Source of the DNA: Clostridiaceae bacterium UBA6110 | GTDB lineage: Bacteria > Bacillota > Clostridia > Clostridiales > Clostridiaceae | Length of the DNA: 64,000 nucleotides | Assembly: GCA_002428415.1 (NCBI GenBank) | Contig: DIWI01000059.1 | Location: 14,080 to 78,079, forward strand | Reading direction: 5' to 3' | Part shown: one piece after another, positions 26,940-35,066 of the stretch | How positions within the stretch are numbered: position 1 is the first letter of the stretch | How the letters are laid out: every line of letters starts with the position of its first letter | Position numbers and translations under genes: made by a program | The notes under the pieces: generated by a model | Seen by the model: the letters and a program-made list of their open reading frames with translations, nothing else | Databases searched by the model: none | What the model was told of the DNA's origin: nothing

Positions 26940-28124
26940 ATGTATGACATGATAAGGCCCTTGTGGGCTGAAATAGACCTGGACGTACTCATGGAGAACA
27001 TGAGACATATAAGGAAACTGGTTGGGGACGTAAGGATCGTAACCGTAATAAAGGCTGATGGATACGGGCATGGTGCGCCTGAAATAGCACGTTACATGCT
27101 TGAAGCAGGAGCCGACGAGATAGCTGTGGCGGTTGTGACCGAAGCCATGCAGCTGAGGGCATGCGGGATAACCGCTCCTATTACAATACTTAGCTTCACT
27201 CCGCTCGATTTTGCTGAAGTAGCTGTCAGGGAGGGCTTTGCCCTTGCCTGCTATAGCCTGAGCTATGCAATGGAGCTGGACAATATCGCAGGAAGTCTTG
27301 GTATGAAGGCCAGGCTCAATATAATTTCCGATACAGGAATGGGAAGGCTTGGATTCCCCGTAAGCCCTGAAAGCGCTGATGAGGTGGCGAGTATAGCGAA
27401 GCTTGAGAATATCGAAATGTACAGTCTACAGTCCCATTTCGCATCAGCTGATTCAGGAGACAAGACATATGCCAATTTTCAGCTTGAGCGGTTCAAAGCA
27501 TTCATGAAGTCAATGGAAGACAAGGGAGTCGCCTTCAAATACACAGCCATGTCAAACAGCGCCGGTGTGATAGATATTCCGGAGGCAAGGTTCAACTGTG
27601 TGAGGCCGGGTATAATGCAGTATGGATATTACCCTTCCGACGAGGTGGACAGGACAGTCATAGATGTGAGGCCTGTCATGAGCGTAAAATCTATGGTTGT
27701 TTTGCTGAAGACAGTCCCTGCCGGAACATCCATAGGCTATGGGAGCACTTTCACTGCTGAAAAAGAGACAAAGGTCGCTACAATCCCCATAGGCTATGCT
27801 GACGGCTATTTCAGGAGTCTCTCCAACAAGGGAGAGGTACTGATAGGAGGCAGGAGGTGCAGGGTGCTTGGAAGGGTCTGCATGGACCACATAATGGTTG
27901 ATGCGACAGCATGCGATGGTGTCAGGGAAGGCGACGAGGCGGTCCTGATGGGATCCCAGGTCAAAGAATCAATCTGGGCTGATGAAATCGCCCAAAAAGC
28001 CGGTACTATCTCATATGAGATAATCTGCGCTGTTGCGAAGAGAGTTCCGAGAGTGTATCTGAAGGATGGAAGGGAAGCGTTCAGGACCGAGCATCTTGAA
28101 TGCCTGCCAAAGGGAGCGCTGTGA
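26940..28124 (+). CDS. alr: Alanine racemase
   Basis: PLP enzyme making D-alanine for peptidoglycan. The 394-residue protein has AEIDLDVLMEN at the N-terminus, VIKADGYGHGA with the PLP lysine near residue 41, MGRLGF, FNCVRPGIMQYG, and the second catalytic base in SIGYGSTF followed by IPIGYADGY. Preceded by GGTGATTTT. Its stop overlaps the GTG start of the first yitT gene (GTGA). Confidence 0.97.
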   Translation: MYDMIRPLWAEIDLDVLMENMRHIRKLVGDVRIVTVIKADGYGHGAPEIARYMLEAGADEIAVAVVTEAMQLRACGITAPITILSFTPLDFAEVAVREGFALACYSLSYAMELDNIAGSLGMKARLNIISDTGMGRLGFPVSPESADEVASIAKLENIEMYSLQSHFASADSGDKTYANFQLERFKAFMKSMEDKGVAFKYTAMSNSAGVIDIPEARFNCVRPGIMQYGYYPSDEVDRTVIDVRPVMSVKSMVVLLKTVPAGTSIGYGSTFTAEKETKVATIPIGYADGYFRSLSNKGEVLIGGRRCRVLGRVCMDHIMVDATACDGVREGDEAVLMGSQVKESIWADEIAQKAGTISYEIICAVAKRVPRVYLKDGREAFRTEHLECLPKGAL

Positions 28125-28993
28125 AGAGGATTAAGGAATATCTGCTTATAACCATTGGATCGATACTTGTGGCCTTTTCAGTGCAGGTCTTCTTCCTGCC
28201 CAATGGAATAGCACCTGGTGGCGTGTCCGGAATGGCTCTGGTGCTCAATCTGATTGTACCGGGCCTTTCTGTAAGCGTTCTGGTCATGGCACTGAATGCA
28301 GTCTTCTTCGGACTGGGTTTCCTTGTCCTTGGAGGAGGCTTTGGAATTAAGACCCTTTATGCCAGCACCCTTGTTTCTGTTGCCATGTGGGTCATCGAGA
28401 CCTTCCTTTCGATTGGTCAGCCCACGGAAGACCTGATGCTCTCGACAGCCATGGGAATACTTATCCTTGGTACAGGCATTGGCATAGTATTCAATCAGGA
28501 TGCCTCCACCGGAGGCACTGACATCATAGCCAAGATAATCTCAAAGTTCACCGGGATGACGCCTGGAAGCGCACTTGTCCTCATTGACCTGACGGTAGTG
28601 GTGATGATTGCACTTAACTTCGGACTTGAGAGAGGTCTGTATGGAATACTAGGAGCAATACTTAACGGAGTTGTGATCAACAGGATTGTAGATGGGTTCA
28701 ACTCAGCAAAGCAGGTTTTCGTAATAACGAGGGACAGGGAGAAGGTCAGGGGATTCATAGTGGGGAAGCTAGACAGAGGTGCCACGATATTCTCAGGCGA
28801 AGGAGCATATACTGGTGCTGAGAGCTACATGATCTACTGCGTACTGTCGACAAGGGAATTCGTGGTCCTCAAGCAATTCCTGAGAGACCAGGTCCCGGAT
28901 GCATTTGTAACTGTAGGAACGGCTGCTGAGGTCCTTGGAAAGGGCTTCTCATCGCCCAAGGTAATGGGAAATAACGGGGAGGGAAAAGCGTGA
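28121..28993 (+). CDS. YitT family membrane protein, first copy
   Basis: Five-helix N-terminal membrane domain (YitT, residues 1-200) plus a C-terminal DUF2179 domain. Evidence: GIAPGGVSGMALVLNLI, GGGFGIKTLYASTLVS, NQDASTGGTDIIAKIISKF, then FIVGKLDRGATIFSGEGAYTG. The GTG at 28121 overlapping the alr stop gives a 290-residue protein; the ATG at 28100 lies inside alr without a better ribosome site. Family function is unsettled. Confidence 0.9.
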   Translation: MKRIKEYLLITIGSILVAFSVQVFFLPNGIAPGGVSGMALVLNLIVPGLSVSVLVMALNAVFFGLGFLVLGGGFGIKTLYASTLVSVAMWVIETFLSIGQPTEDLMLSTAMGILILGTGIGIVFNQDASTGGTDIIAKIISKFTGMTPGSALVLIDLTVVVMIALNFGLERGLYGILGAILNGVVINRIVDGFNSAKQVFVITRDREKVRGFIVGKLDRGATIFSGEGAYTGAESYMIYCVLSTREFVVLKQFLRDQVPDAFVTVGTAAEVLGKGFSSPKVMGNNGEGKA

Positions 28994-29838
28994 AGGATTT
29001 CAAGCTCAGGGATTTCATTCTGATAACCATAGGTATATTCCTGGTCGCATTCAGCCTTGAGTATTTCTACATACCGGCGAAGATAGCGGCAGGCGGAGTT
29101 ACTGGAATAGCAATTATACTCAACAGCTTCATCCCTTCTTTTCCTGTAGGTGCGATAATCCTTGTGCTTAACCTGATCCTCTTTGCCACTGCATTCCTGA
29201 CGATCGGAGGAGGATTTGGTGCCAAGACCATTTATGCCTCCTATGGTCTGTCTCTGATCATGTGGGCGATGGAAGCCGGGTTAAATCCTCAGGCTCTTAC
29301 TGACGACCTGTTCATCAACGCTGCTGTCGGTACGATAATTGTTGCCATAGGCATGGCCATGGTGTTCAACAGCGGAGCCTCGACAGGAGGAACGGACATA
29401 CTTGCGAAGATCCTTAACAGGTATTTCCATCTTGACATAGGCAAGTCGCTCCTGATAGTAGACTTCATAGTAGGACTCGGCGGAATCATGACCTTCGGAA
29501 TCAGGATAGGCTTATATGCCATGCTTTGCATCATCATAAACGGGACACTCATTGACAGACTGATTGACGGACTCAATACCTCCAAGGAGCTGATGGTAAT
29601 CAGCAGGAACGAGGAGGATATCATAAGGTTCATAATTAAGGAACTCGACAGGTCTTGCACTGTGCTTACCGGCTATGGCGGATATACCGGAGAAGGGACC
29701 TCGGTCCTGTATGTGGTCCTCAATTGGAGGGAATACATCAAGCTCAGGGAATACATAAAAGAAATTGACCCCCGCGCATTCATATCGGTCAACGATGTCC
29801 ACGAAGTACTGGGAGAAGGGTTCAAGGACCTCAGATAA
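28990..29838 (+). CDS. YitT family membrane protein, second copy
   Basis: Paralogue of the preceding gene, 282 residues, beginning with a GTG that overlaps the previous stop (GTGA). It repeats all landmarks: IAAGGVTGIAIILNSFI, GGGFGAKTIYASYG, NSGASTGGTDILAKILNRY, FIIKELDRSCTVLTGYGGYTG. Both copies are translationally coupled, so the two may act together, perhaps as a heteromer. About half the residues appear shared by eye. Confidence 0.9.
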   Translation: MKDFKLRDFILITIGIFLVAFSLEYFYIPAKIAAGGVTGIAIILNSFIPSFPVGAIILVLNLILFATAFLTIGGGFGAKTIYASYGLSLIMWAMEAGLNPQALTDDLFINAAVGTIIVAIGMAMVFNSGASTGGTDILAKILNRYFHLDIGKSLLIVDFIVGLGGIMTFGIRIGLYAMLCIIINGTLIDRLIDGLNTSKELMVISRNEEDIIRFIIKELDRSCTVLTGYGGYTGEGTSVLYVVLNWREYIKLREYIKEIDPRAFISVNDVHEVLGEGFKDLR

Positions 29839-30076
29839 CCATGAATTTTCTTTATATTATCTTCATAAGCTTATGCCATACTTAGAAATCGTGGAGGTTT
29901 AGGGGTTTTTGCTTAAGGTAAACTAAAGCAATGAAGCTTAAACTTGTAGCGTTAAAGAGAAAATGTCGAAACAAGAACAGCATTGCCGGTCCCGATTTAT
30001 GGCTCACAAAGCCATTAAAAGGCTGCTAAAACCGGTAACTGCAGGCTACACAGATTTATTCATAGGAGTTGCAGAT

Positions 30077-30769
30077 ATGATTGAATTCAAAAACGTTACG
30101 AAGAAGTATGACAATAAGGTCACTGCTTTGGACGACATCAGCGTAAAGATAGAATCCGGAGAATTTGTCTTCCTTGTAGGAGCTTCGGGTGCAGGCAAGT
30201 CAACTTTCATCAAGATGCTGCTCAAGGAGGTCGAACCGACCTCAGGAATTGTCAAGGTCGGAAACAAAGACCTTGCGACCATAACAAAGAAGGACATTCC
30301 GTACTACAGAAGGAAGATAGGCATGGTGTTCCAGGACTTCAGGCTCATCAGCACTTTGAATGTGTTCGAGAATGTTGCCTTCGCGATGAGAGTCACAGAT
30401 GCCACTCCAAAGGAGATAAGGCGAAGGGTTCCAATGGTGCTTGCTCTTGTAGGACTTTCAGACAAGGCAAGAAACTTCCCGACAGAGCTTTCAGGCGGAG
30501 AACAGCAGAGGGTATCCCTTGCAAGGGCCATAGCAAACAATCCTTCCATACTCATAGCAGACGAGCCGACAGGAAACCTTGACCCTGATACAGCGAAGGA
30601 AATCATGTCGCTGCTTATGGACATTAACAAGGCGGGAACAACGGTCATCATGGCAACACATGCCAGGGAGATAGTCGATATCAGCAAGAAGAGGGTTATT
30701 TCGCTCGAGAAGGGCAGGGTAAACAGAGACGAGCAAAAAGGAAGGTACAACATTCATGACGAAAATTAA
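30077..30769 (+). CDS. ftsE: Cell division ATP-binding protein FtsE
   Basis: ATPase of the FtsEX complex, which signals to cell-wall hydrolases at the division site. The 230-residue form starts MIEFKNVTKKYDNKV, with Walker A GASGAGKST, MVFQDFRLI (Q-loop), signature LSGGEQQRVSLARAI and Walker B ILIADEPTGNLD, all in FtsE-typical wording. An open frame continues upstream to 29963, but AGGAG eight bases ahead of 30077 and the family N-terminus decide the start. Overlaps ftsX by 14 bases. The 238 bases upstream hold no gene that I can see. Confidence 0.96.
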   Translation: MIEFKNVTKKYDNKVTALDDISVKIESGEFVFLVGASGAGKSTFIKMLLKEVEPTSGIVKVGNKDLATITKKDIPYYRRKIGMVFQDFRLISTLNVFENVAFAMRVTDATPKEIRRRVPMVLALVGLSDKARNFPTELSGGEQQRVSLARAIANNPSILIADEPTGNLDPDTAKEIMSLLMDINKAGTTVIMATHAREIVDISKKRVISLEKGRVNRDEQKGRYNIHDEN

Positions 30770-31640
30770 GATGTTCCTTGGAGATGCGCTGAAGAGCCTG
30801 AAAAGGAACAGGACCATATCTGCAGCCAGTATGGCGACTGTTGCAGCAACCCTGTTCATATTCGGTGTTTTCATACTCGTCGCAATGACGATTAATTCGA
30901 GCGTAGCGACAGTGGAATCCAAGGTTGAGATCAAGGCGTACCTTCTGGACGAGGCAACAGAAGAAGAGAAGCAGGCTATACAGACTGCAATCGGAGCGGT
31001 CATAGGAATAAAGGAAATCAAGTACGAGACAAAGGAAGAGGCTTTCACTAAGTTCAAGGAATCACTCGGTGAGAACAATGCGATCCTTGCAGGCTACTCA
31101 GAGGCAAACAATCCTCTGCCGAATTCCTTCGTGGTAAGTCTTGAAACTCCTGAGGCGGCAGGACCAGTTGAGGATGCTGTCAAGGATTTGCCGGGAGTTC
31201 AGCAGGTTGGAAACGAGAGGGATACGGTCGAGATGATCATTGCTGTAGCGAGGACCATCAGGACGGTTGGAGTGGTTATCTTCGGCATACTTATAATCGT
31301 ATCGCTGTTCCTGATTGGAAACACCATCAAGCTTACAGTGTTCAGCAGAAGGCGTGAAATCGGGATAATGAAGTTCGTTGGTGCAACTGACTGGTTCATA
31401 AGATGGCCCTTTATCATAGAAGGTATAATCATGGGGACCGTTGGTGCGATATTTGCAGTAGCTGTATTATATTTCTCATACAAGGGAGCCTACACTCAAA
31501 TAACCAAGGCATTCTTCTATGCAGGTCTCACTGCTCCGGGCTATGTCCTCAGCAACATGAGCTGGCAGTTCATCCTTGCAGGGATGGGAATTGGAGCCGC
31601 GGGAAGCTATATTTCCCTTAGAAGGTTCCTGGACGTATAA
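30756..31640 (+). CDS. ftsX: Cell division protein FtsX
   Basis: Permease-like partner of FtsE, 294 residues. One membrane helix at about 22-44 is followed by the extracellular loop (about 45-170) that contacts wall hydrolases in other Firmicutes, then three more helices near 170-195, 220-242 and 263-285. KLTVFSRRREIGIMKFVGATDWFIRWPFIIEG is the family core motif. Coupled to ftsE by overlap. No PcsB/CwlO-like hydrolase gene follows; a CtpA protease does. Confidence 0.95.
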   Translation: MTKIKMFLGDALKSLKRNRTISAASMATVAATLFIFGVFILVAMTINSSVATVESKVEIKAYLLDEATEEEKQAIQTAIGAVIGIKEIKYETKEEAFTKFKESLGENNAILAGYSEANNPLPNSFVVSLETPEAAGPVEDAVKDLPGVQQVGNERDTVEMIIAVARTIRTVGVVIFGILIIVSLFLIGNTIKLTVFSRRREIGIMKFVGATDWFIRWPFIIEGIIMGTVGAIFAVAVLYFSYKGAYTQITKAFFYAGLTAPGYVLSNMSWQFILAGMGIGAAGSYISLRRFLDV

Positions 31641-31658
31641 AACAAAGGGGTGGCTGGC

Positions 31659-32897
31659 ATGTACTACAATCAAGATGAGAGAGGTCAGGGCAGAAGAGGC
31701 GTAAAGGTACTGGCACTGTTTTTCGCGGCTATAGTTATAGCCGGGATTTCATTCCTGGCAGGAACTCTGATGGGGCCGCTCAAGGAAGCAGAGCCTTCAG
31801 GACTTGAGGCGCAGTTCCCTGGTATCACGGATATCCAGGATTTCGAAAAGCTTTTCGAGGTCAGGGAGACGCTATACCAGACCTATTACAAGGATATAGA
31901 TGATTCGGTGCTCATCGAGGGTGCTATAAAGGGCATGGTGGATTCGCTTGGTGACCCTTATACTGTCTTCTTCAATGCTGAGGAGTACTCCGCATTCAAC
32001 GATGAGGGCACTGGCAACTACGTGGGAATCGGAATCATGGTCGGCGCAAAGGACGACAAGATAGTCGTAATAACAACCTTCGACGGCACACCGGCATACG
32101 AGGCGGGAATCCGGTCAGGAGACGTCATTGTCAAGGTTGAGGGCGTCGAATACAAGGGATCCCAGATGGACCAGGCAGTTTCGATAATAAGAGGTGAAGC
32201 AGGTCAGGCTGTGAACCTCACTATAGAAAGGGAAGGAACACAGATGGACCTTTCCGTGGTCAGGGACCACATCAAGCTCGTCAACGTTGAGGCGGAGATG
32301 CTTGAAAGCGGTGTTGGGCTGGTTACACTTCTTCAGTTCTCTGAAAACACATCCGCTGAATTCAAGGGTGCACTTGACAGCCTCAAGGCTCAGGGTGCGA
32401 AGGGCTTCATCGTTGACCTGAGAGGAAATCCCGGAGGGTACCTTGACGAGTCAATAAAGATAGCGTCAAATTTCATCAAGAAGGATGAGGATGTTGTCTA
32501 CACATTAGATAAGTTCGGCCAGAAGAAGACCTATAAATCCTATGGAGGAGATTACCTGGGAGTTCCGCTGGTTGTCCTCATAGATGAGGGATCAGCATCA
32601 GCTTCTGAAGTAGTGGCAGGAGCCCTTAAGGATTATGGTGCTGCAACTTTTGTAGGACATAACAGCTTTGGAAAGGGTATAGTCCAGATGGTATACAACG
32701 TGGGCGAGGCTGAAGGCCTCAAGGTCACTGTGTCATCATACTATTCTCCAAAGGGTACCAACATACACGGAACGGGAATAATGCCGGATGTGGTAGTGGA
32801 CCTTCCTGAAGGCTTTTCTGAAGGTGATTACGACAGGCTGAAGGATACGCAGCTGCAGAAAGCACTGGAGATCCTGAAGGGAAAGCTTGGCAACTGA
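31659..32897 (+). CDS. Carboxy-terminal processing protease, S41 family (CtpA/CtpB-like)
   Basis: Membrane-anchored PDZ protease of 412 residues. One N-terminal membrane helix (about 14-36), a helical cap, a PDZ domain with GTGNYVGIGIMVG and AYEAGIRSGDVIVKVEG, and the S41 catalytic domain: DLRGNPGGYLDESIKIA, DEGSASASEVVAGALKDYGA with the serine in 311-317, and the general-base lysine in NSFGKG (K339). The ATG at 31659 lies eight bases after AAGGGG; GTG 31650 is less favoured. It follows ftsX by 18 bases and ends at a strong terminator. CtpB acts in sporulation signalling in Bacillus; that role is not assured here. Confidence 0.94.
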   Translation: MYYNQDERGQGRRGVKVLALFFAAIVIAGISFLAGTLMGPLKEAEPSGLEAQFPGITDIQDFEKLFEVRETLYQTYYKDIDDSVLIEGAIKGMVDSLGDPYTVFFNAEEYSAFNDEGTGNYVGIGIMVGAKDDKIVVITTFDGTPAYEAGIRSGDVIVKVEGVEYKGSQMDQAVSIIRGEAGQAVNLTIEREGTQMDLSVVRDHIKLVNVEAEMLESGVGLVTLLQFSENTSAEFKGALDSLKAQGAKGFIVDLRGNPGGYLDESIKIASNFIKKDEDVVYTLDKFGQKKTYKSYGGDYLGVPLVVLIDEGSASASEVVAGALKDYGAATFVGHNSFGKGIVQMVYNVGEAEGLKVTVSSYYSPKGTNIHGTGIMPDVVVDLPEGFSEGDYDRLKDTQLQKALEILKGKLGN

Positions 32898-32910
32898 ATA
32901 AGGAATTCAT

Positions 32911-32940
32911 CAGGGGATGGCTTAGCCATCCCCTGGTTTG
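32911..32940 (+). terminator. Terminator of the ftsEX-ctpA operon
   Basis: CAGGGGATGGC (32911-32921), a three-base loop, and its exact reverse complement (32925-32935), followed by GTTTG. An 11-bp perfect G+C-rich stem. Confidence 0.85.
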
Positions 32941-32978
32941 CCATTTTCTGCCAATTACTCGCAGTGTGTGTCAATATG

Positions 32979-32992
32979 TGAACATATGTTTA
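32979..32992 (+). promoter_or_regulatory. LexA (SOS) box of uvrBA
   Basis: TGAACATATGTTTA matches the Gram-positive LexA consensus CGAACATATGTTCG (general form CGAACRNRYGTTYG) except at the outer bases; the inner GAACATATGTT is exact. It overlaps the -35 element, a position that would block RNA polymerase until DNA damage. Confidence 0.75.
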
Positions 32993-33018
32993 CATGGACC
33001 TTCTGATTAGAGTATAAT
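32989..33018 (+). promoter_or_regulatory. Promoter of uvrB-uvrA
   Basis: TTTACA (32989-32994) and TATAAT (33013-33018) are 18 bases apart, with the uvrB ribosome site (AAGGAG) about 20 bases further on. The -35 overlaps the LexA-like box. Confidence 0.7.
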
Positions 33019-33051
33019 CAAGGGTGAGGATATAAGGAAAGGAGACATAAG

Positions 33052-35049
33052 ATGATGGAAGGGACCTTCAGGATAAAATCGAAGTACAAGCCTACAGGCG
33101 ACCAGCCTGATGCCATAAATACCCTGGTAGAATCAATAAACAGCGGCAATAAGGCCCAGACACTTCTTGGAGTAACCGGTTCGGGAAAGACCTTCACAAT
33201 GGCGAACGTCATCGAGAGGACCCAGAGGCCGGCGCTTGTGCTTGCTCACAACAAGACCCTTGCAGCTCAGCTTTGCTCGGAGTTTCGGGAATTCTTCCCG
33301 GACAGCGCAGTAGAGTATTTCGTCTCCTACTACGACTATTACCAGCCGGAGGCATACGTGCCTCAGACAGATACTTTCATAGAGAAGGATTCATCAATAA
33401 ACGACGAGATAGACAAACTGAGGCACTCAGCGACATCTGCGCTCTTCGAGAGAAGGGATGTCATAATTGTGGCATCTGTGTCCTGCATATACGGACTTGG
33501 AAATCCTGAGGAATACAGGGACCTGTCAATATCGCTGAGACCCGGCATGAACCGGGACAGGGACGACATAGTGAGGAAGCTCATTGAGATACAGTATGAG
33601 CGGAATGACATCGACTTTTCCAGGGGTACCTTCAGGGTAAGAGGGGACATACTTGATGTGGTCCCGGCATCTGAGACTGCAAAGGGCATAAGGGTTGAGT
33701 TCTTTGGTGACGAGGTCGAGAGGATAAGGGAATTCGATGTCCTGACAGGCGAAATCATGGCTGACCTTTCCCATACCATAATATTCCCGGCATCCCATTT
33801 CGCCACATCCTATGCAAAGGTTGAAAAGGCTATAGCAAGGATAGAGGCAGAGCTTGAGGAAAGGCTTGAGGAGCTTACCCGGGAGGACAAGCTGCTTGAA
33901 GCCCAGAGGCTCAGGCAGAGGACCAACTTCGACCTTGAGATGATAAGGGAAATGGGGTATTGCTCAGGAATCGAAAACTATTCGAGGATCCTTGACGGAA
34001 GGGATCCCGGGACTCCGCCGAAGACCTTAATTGACTACTTCCCGAAGGATTTTCTCATGTTCATCGACGAGAGCCACGTTACCCTTCCGCAGCTTCGCGC
34101 AATGTATGCCGGAGACAGGTCGAGAAAGCGGTCCCTCGTAGACTACGGATTCAGGCTTCCATCAGCCTATGACAACAGACCGCTCCGATTCGAGGAATTC
34201 GAGGAGAGGATAGGTCAGGTCGTCTTCGTGTCGGCAACGCCGTCAAAGTATGAGAATGACCATTCCACAGTTGTTGCTGAACAGATCATAAGGCCTACCG
34301 GTCTCATAGACCCTGAAATCATAATTAAGCCAACAAAGGGCCAGATAGATGATTTGTATGCTGAAATCCGCGAGACTGTGAAGAATGGCTTCAGGGTCCT
34401 GGTCACTACCCTTACAAAAAGGATGGCAGAAGACCTGACGAAATACTTCAAGAACCTTGGGGTAAAGATAACCTACATGCACTCCGACGTTGAGACGATG
34501 GAGAGGATGAGGATAATAAGGGACCTGAGGCTGGGCGAGACAGATGTACTGGTAGGAATAAACCTGCTCAGAGAGGGTCTGGACCTGCCGGAAGTGGCCT
34601 TAGTCGCAATACTCGACGCCGACAAGGAAGGATTCCTGAGGTCTGAGACAAGTCTGATCCAGACAATTGGAAGAGCAGCCAGGAACTCAGAATCGAGAGT
34701 AATAATGTATGCCGATGTAAGGACCGGATCTATGGACAGGGCAATCGGTGAAACCTACAGAAGGAGAAAGATCCAGGTAGAGTTCAACGAGTTGAACGGC
34801 ATTACCCCGACGACTGTGGTCAAGGACATCAGGGAGGTCATCGAGATAACAAAGGTAGCTGACGAGATAGAGGAATTCAAGTCACTTGAGGATGCAGTGA
34901 AGTTCAACAAGGAAAACCTGGAGAAGACCATAAAGAAGCTGGAGCTGGATATGTACAAGGCCTCGAAGGAGCTTGAGTTCGAGAAGGCAGCGTACCTTAG
35001 AGACGAGATAGGCAAACTCAAGAAGGAGCTTATAAGGAATAAGAACTGA
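33052..35049 (+). CDS. uvrB: Excinuclease ABC subunit B
   Basis: DNA-damage verification helicase of nucleotide excision repair, 665 residues. Walker A GVTGSGKTFTMAN is near residue 39, the beta-hairpin region SYYDYYQPEAYVPQTDTFIEKD near 95, the DEAD-like FIDESHVTLPQ near 341, helicase motifs VLVGINLLREGLDLPEV and QTIGRAARN, and a C-terminal UVR motif (ELEFEKAAYLRDEI) that binds UvrC. Starts with two consecutive ATG codons. uvrA follows by 17 bases. Confidence 0.98.
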   Translation: MMEGTFRIKSKYKPTGDQPDAINTLVESINSGNKAQTLLGVTGSGKTFTMANVIERTQRPALVLAHNKTLAAQLCSEFREFFPDSAVEYFVSYYDYYQPEAYVPQTDTFIEKDSSINDEIDKLRHSATSALFERRDVIIVASVSCIYGLGNPEEYRDLSISLRPGMNRDRDDIVRKLIEIQYERNDIDFSRGTFRVRGDILDVVPASETAKGIRVEFFGDEVERIREFDVLTGEIMADLSHTIIFPASHFATSYAKVEKAIARIEAELEERLEELTREDKLLEAQRLRQRTNFDLEMIREMGYCSGIENYSRILDGRDPGTPPKTLIDYFPKDFLMFIDESHVTLPQLRAMYAGDRSRKRSLVDYGFRLPSAYDNRPLRFEEFEERIGQVVFVSATPSKYENDHSTVVAEQIIRPTGLIDPEIIIKPTKGQIDDLYAEIRETVKNGFRVLVTTLTKRMAEDLTKYFKNLGVKITYMHSDVETMERMRIIRDLRLGETDVLVGINLLREGLDLPEVALVAILDADKEGFLRSETSLIQTIGRAARNSESRVIMYADVRTGSMDRAIGETYRRRKIQVEFNELNGITPTTVVKDIREVIEITKVADEIEEFKSLEDAVKFNKENLEKTIKKLELDMYKASKELEFEKAAYLRDEIGKLKKELIRNKN

Positions 35050-35066
35050 CCGCAGGAGATTTAATT

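Noticed and set aside
29963..30076. In-frame extension of ftsE by 38 codons
   Set aside because: The extension has no family similarity, and a good AGGAG precedes the standard MIEFKNV start at 30077.
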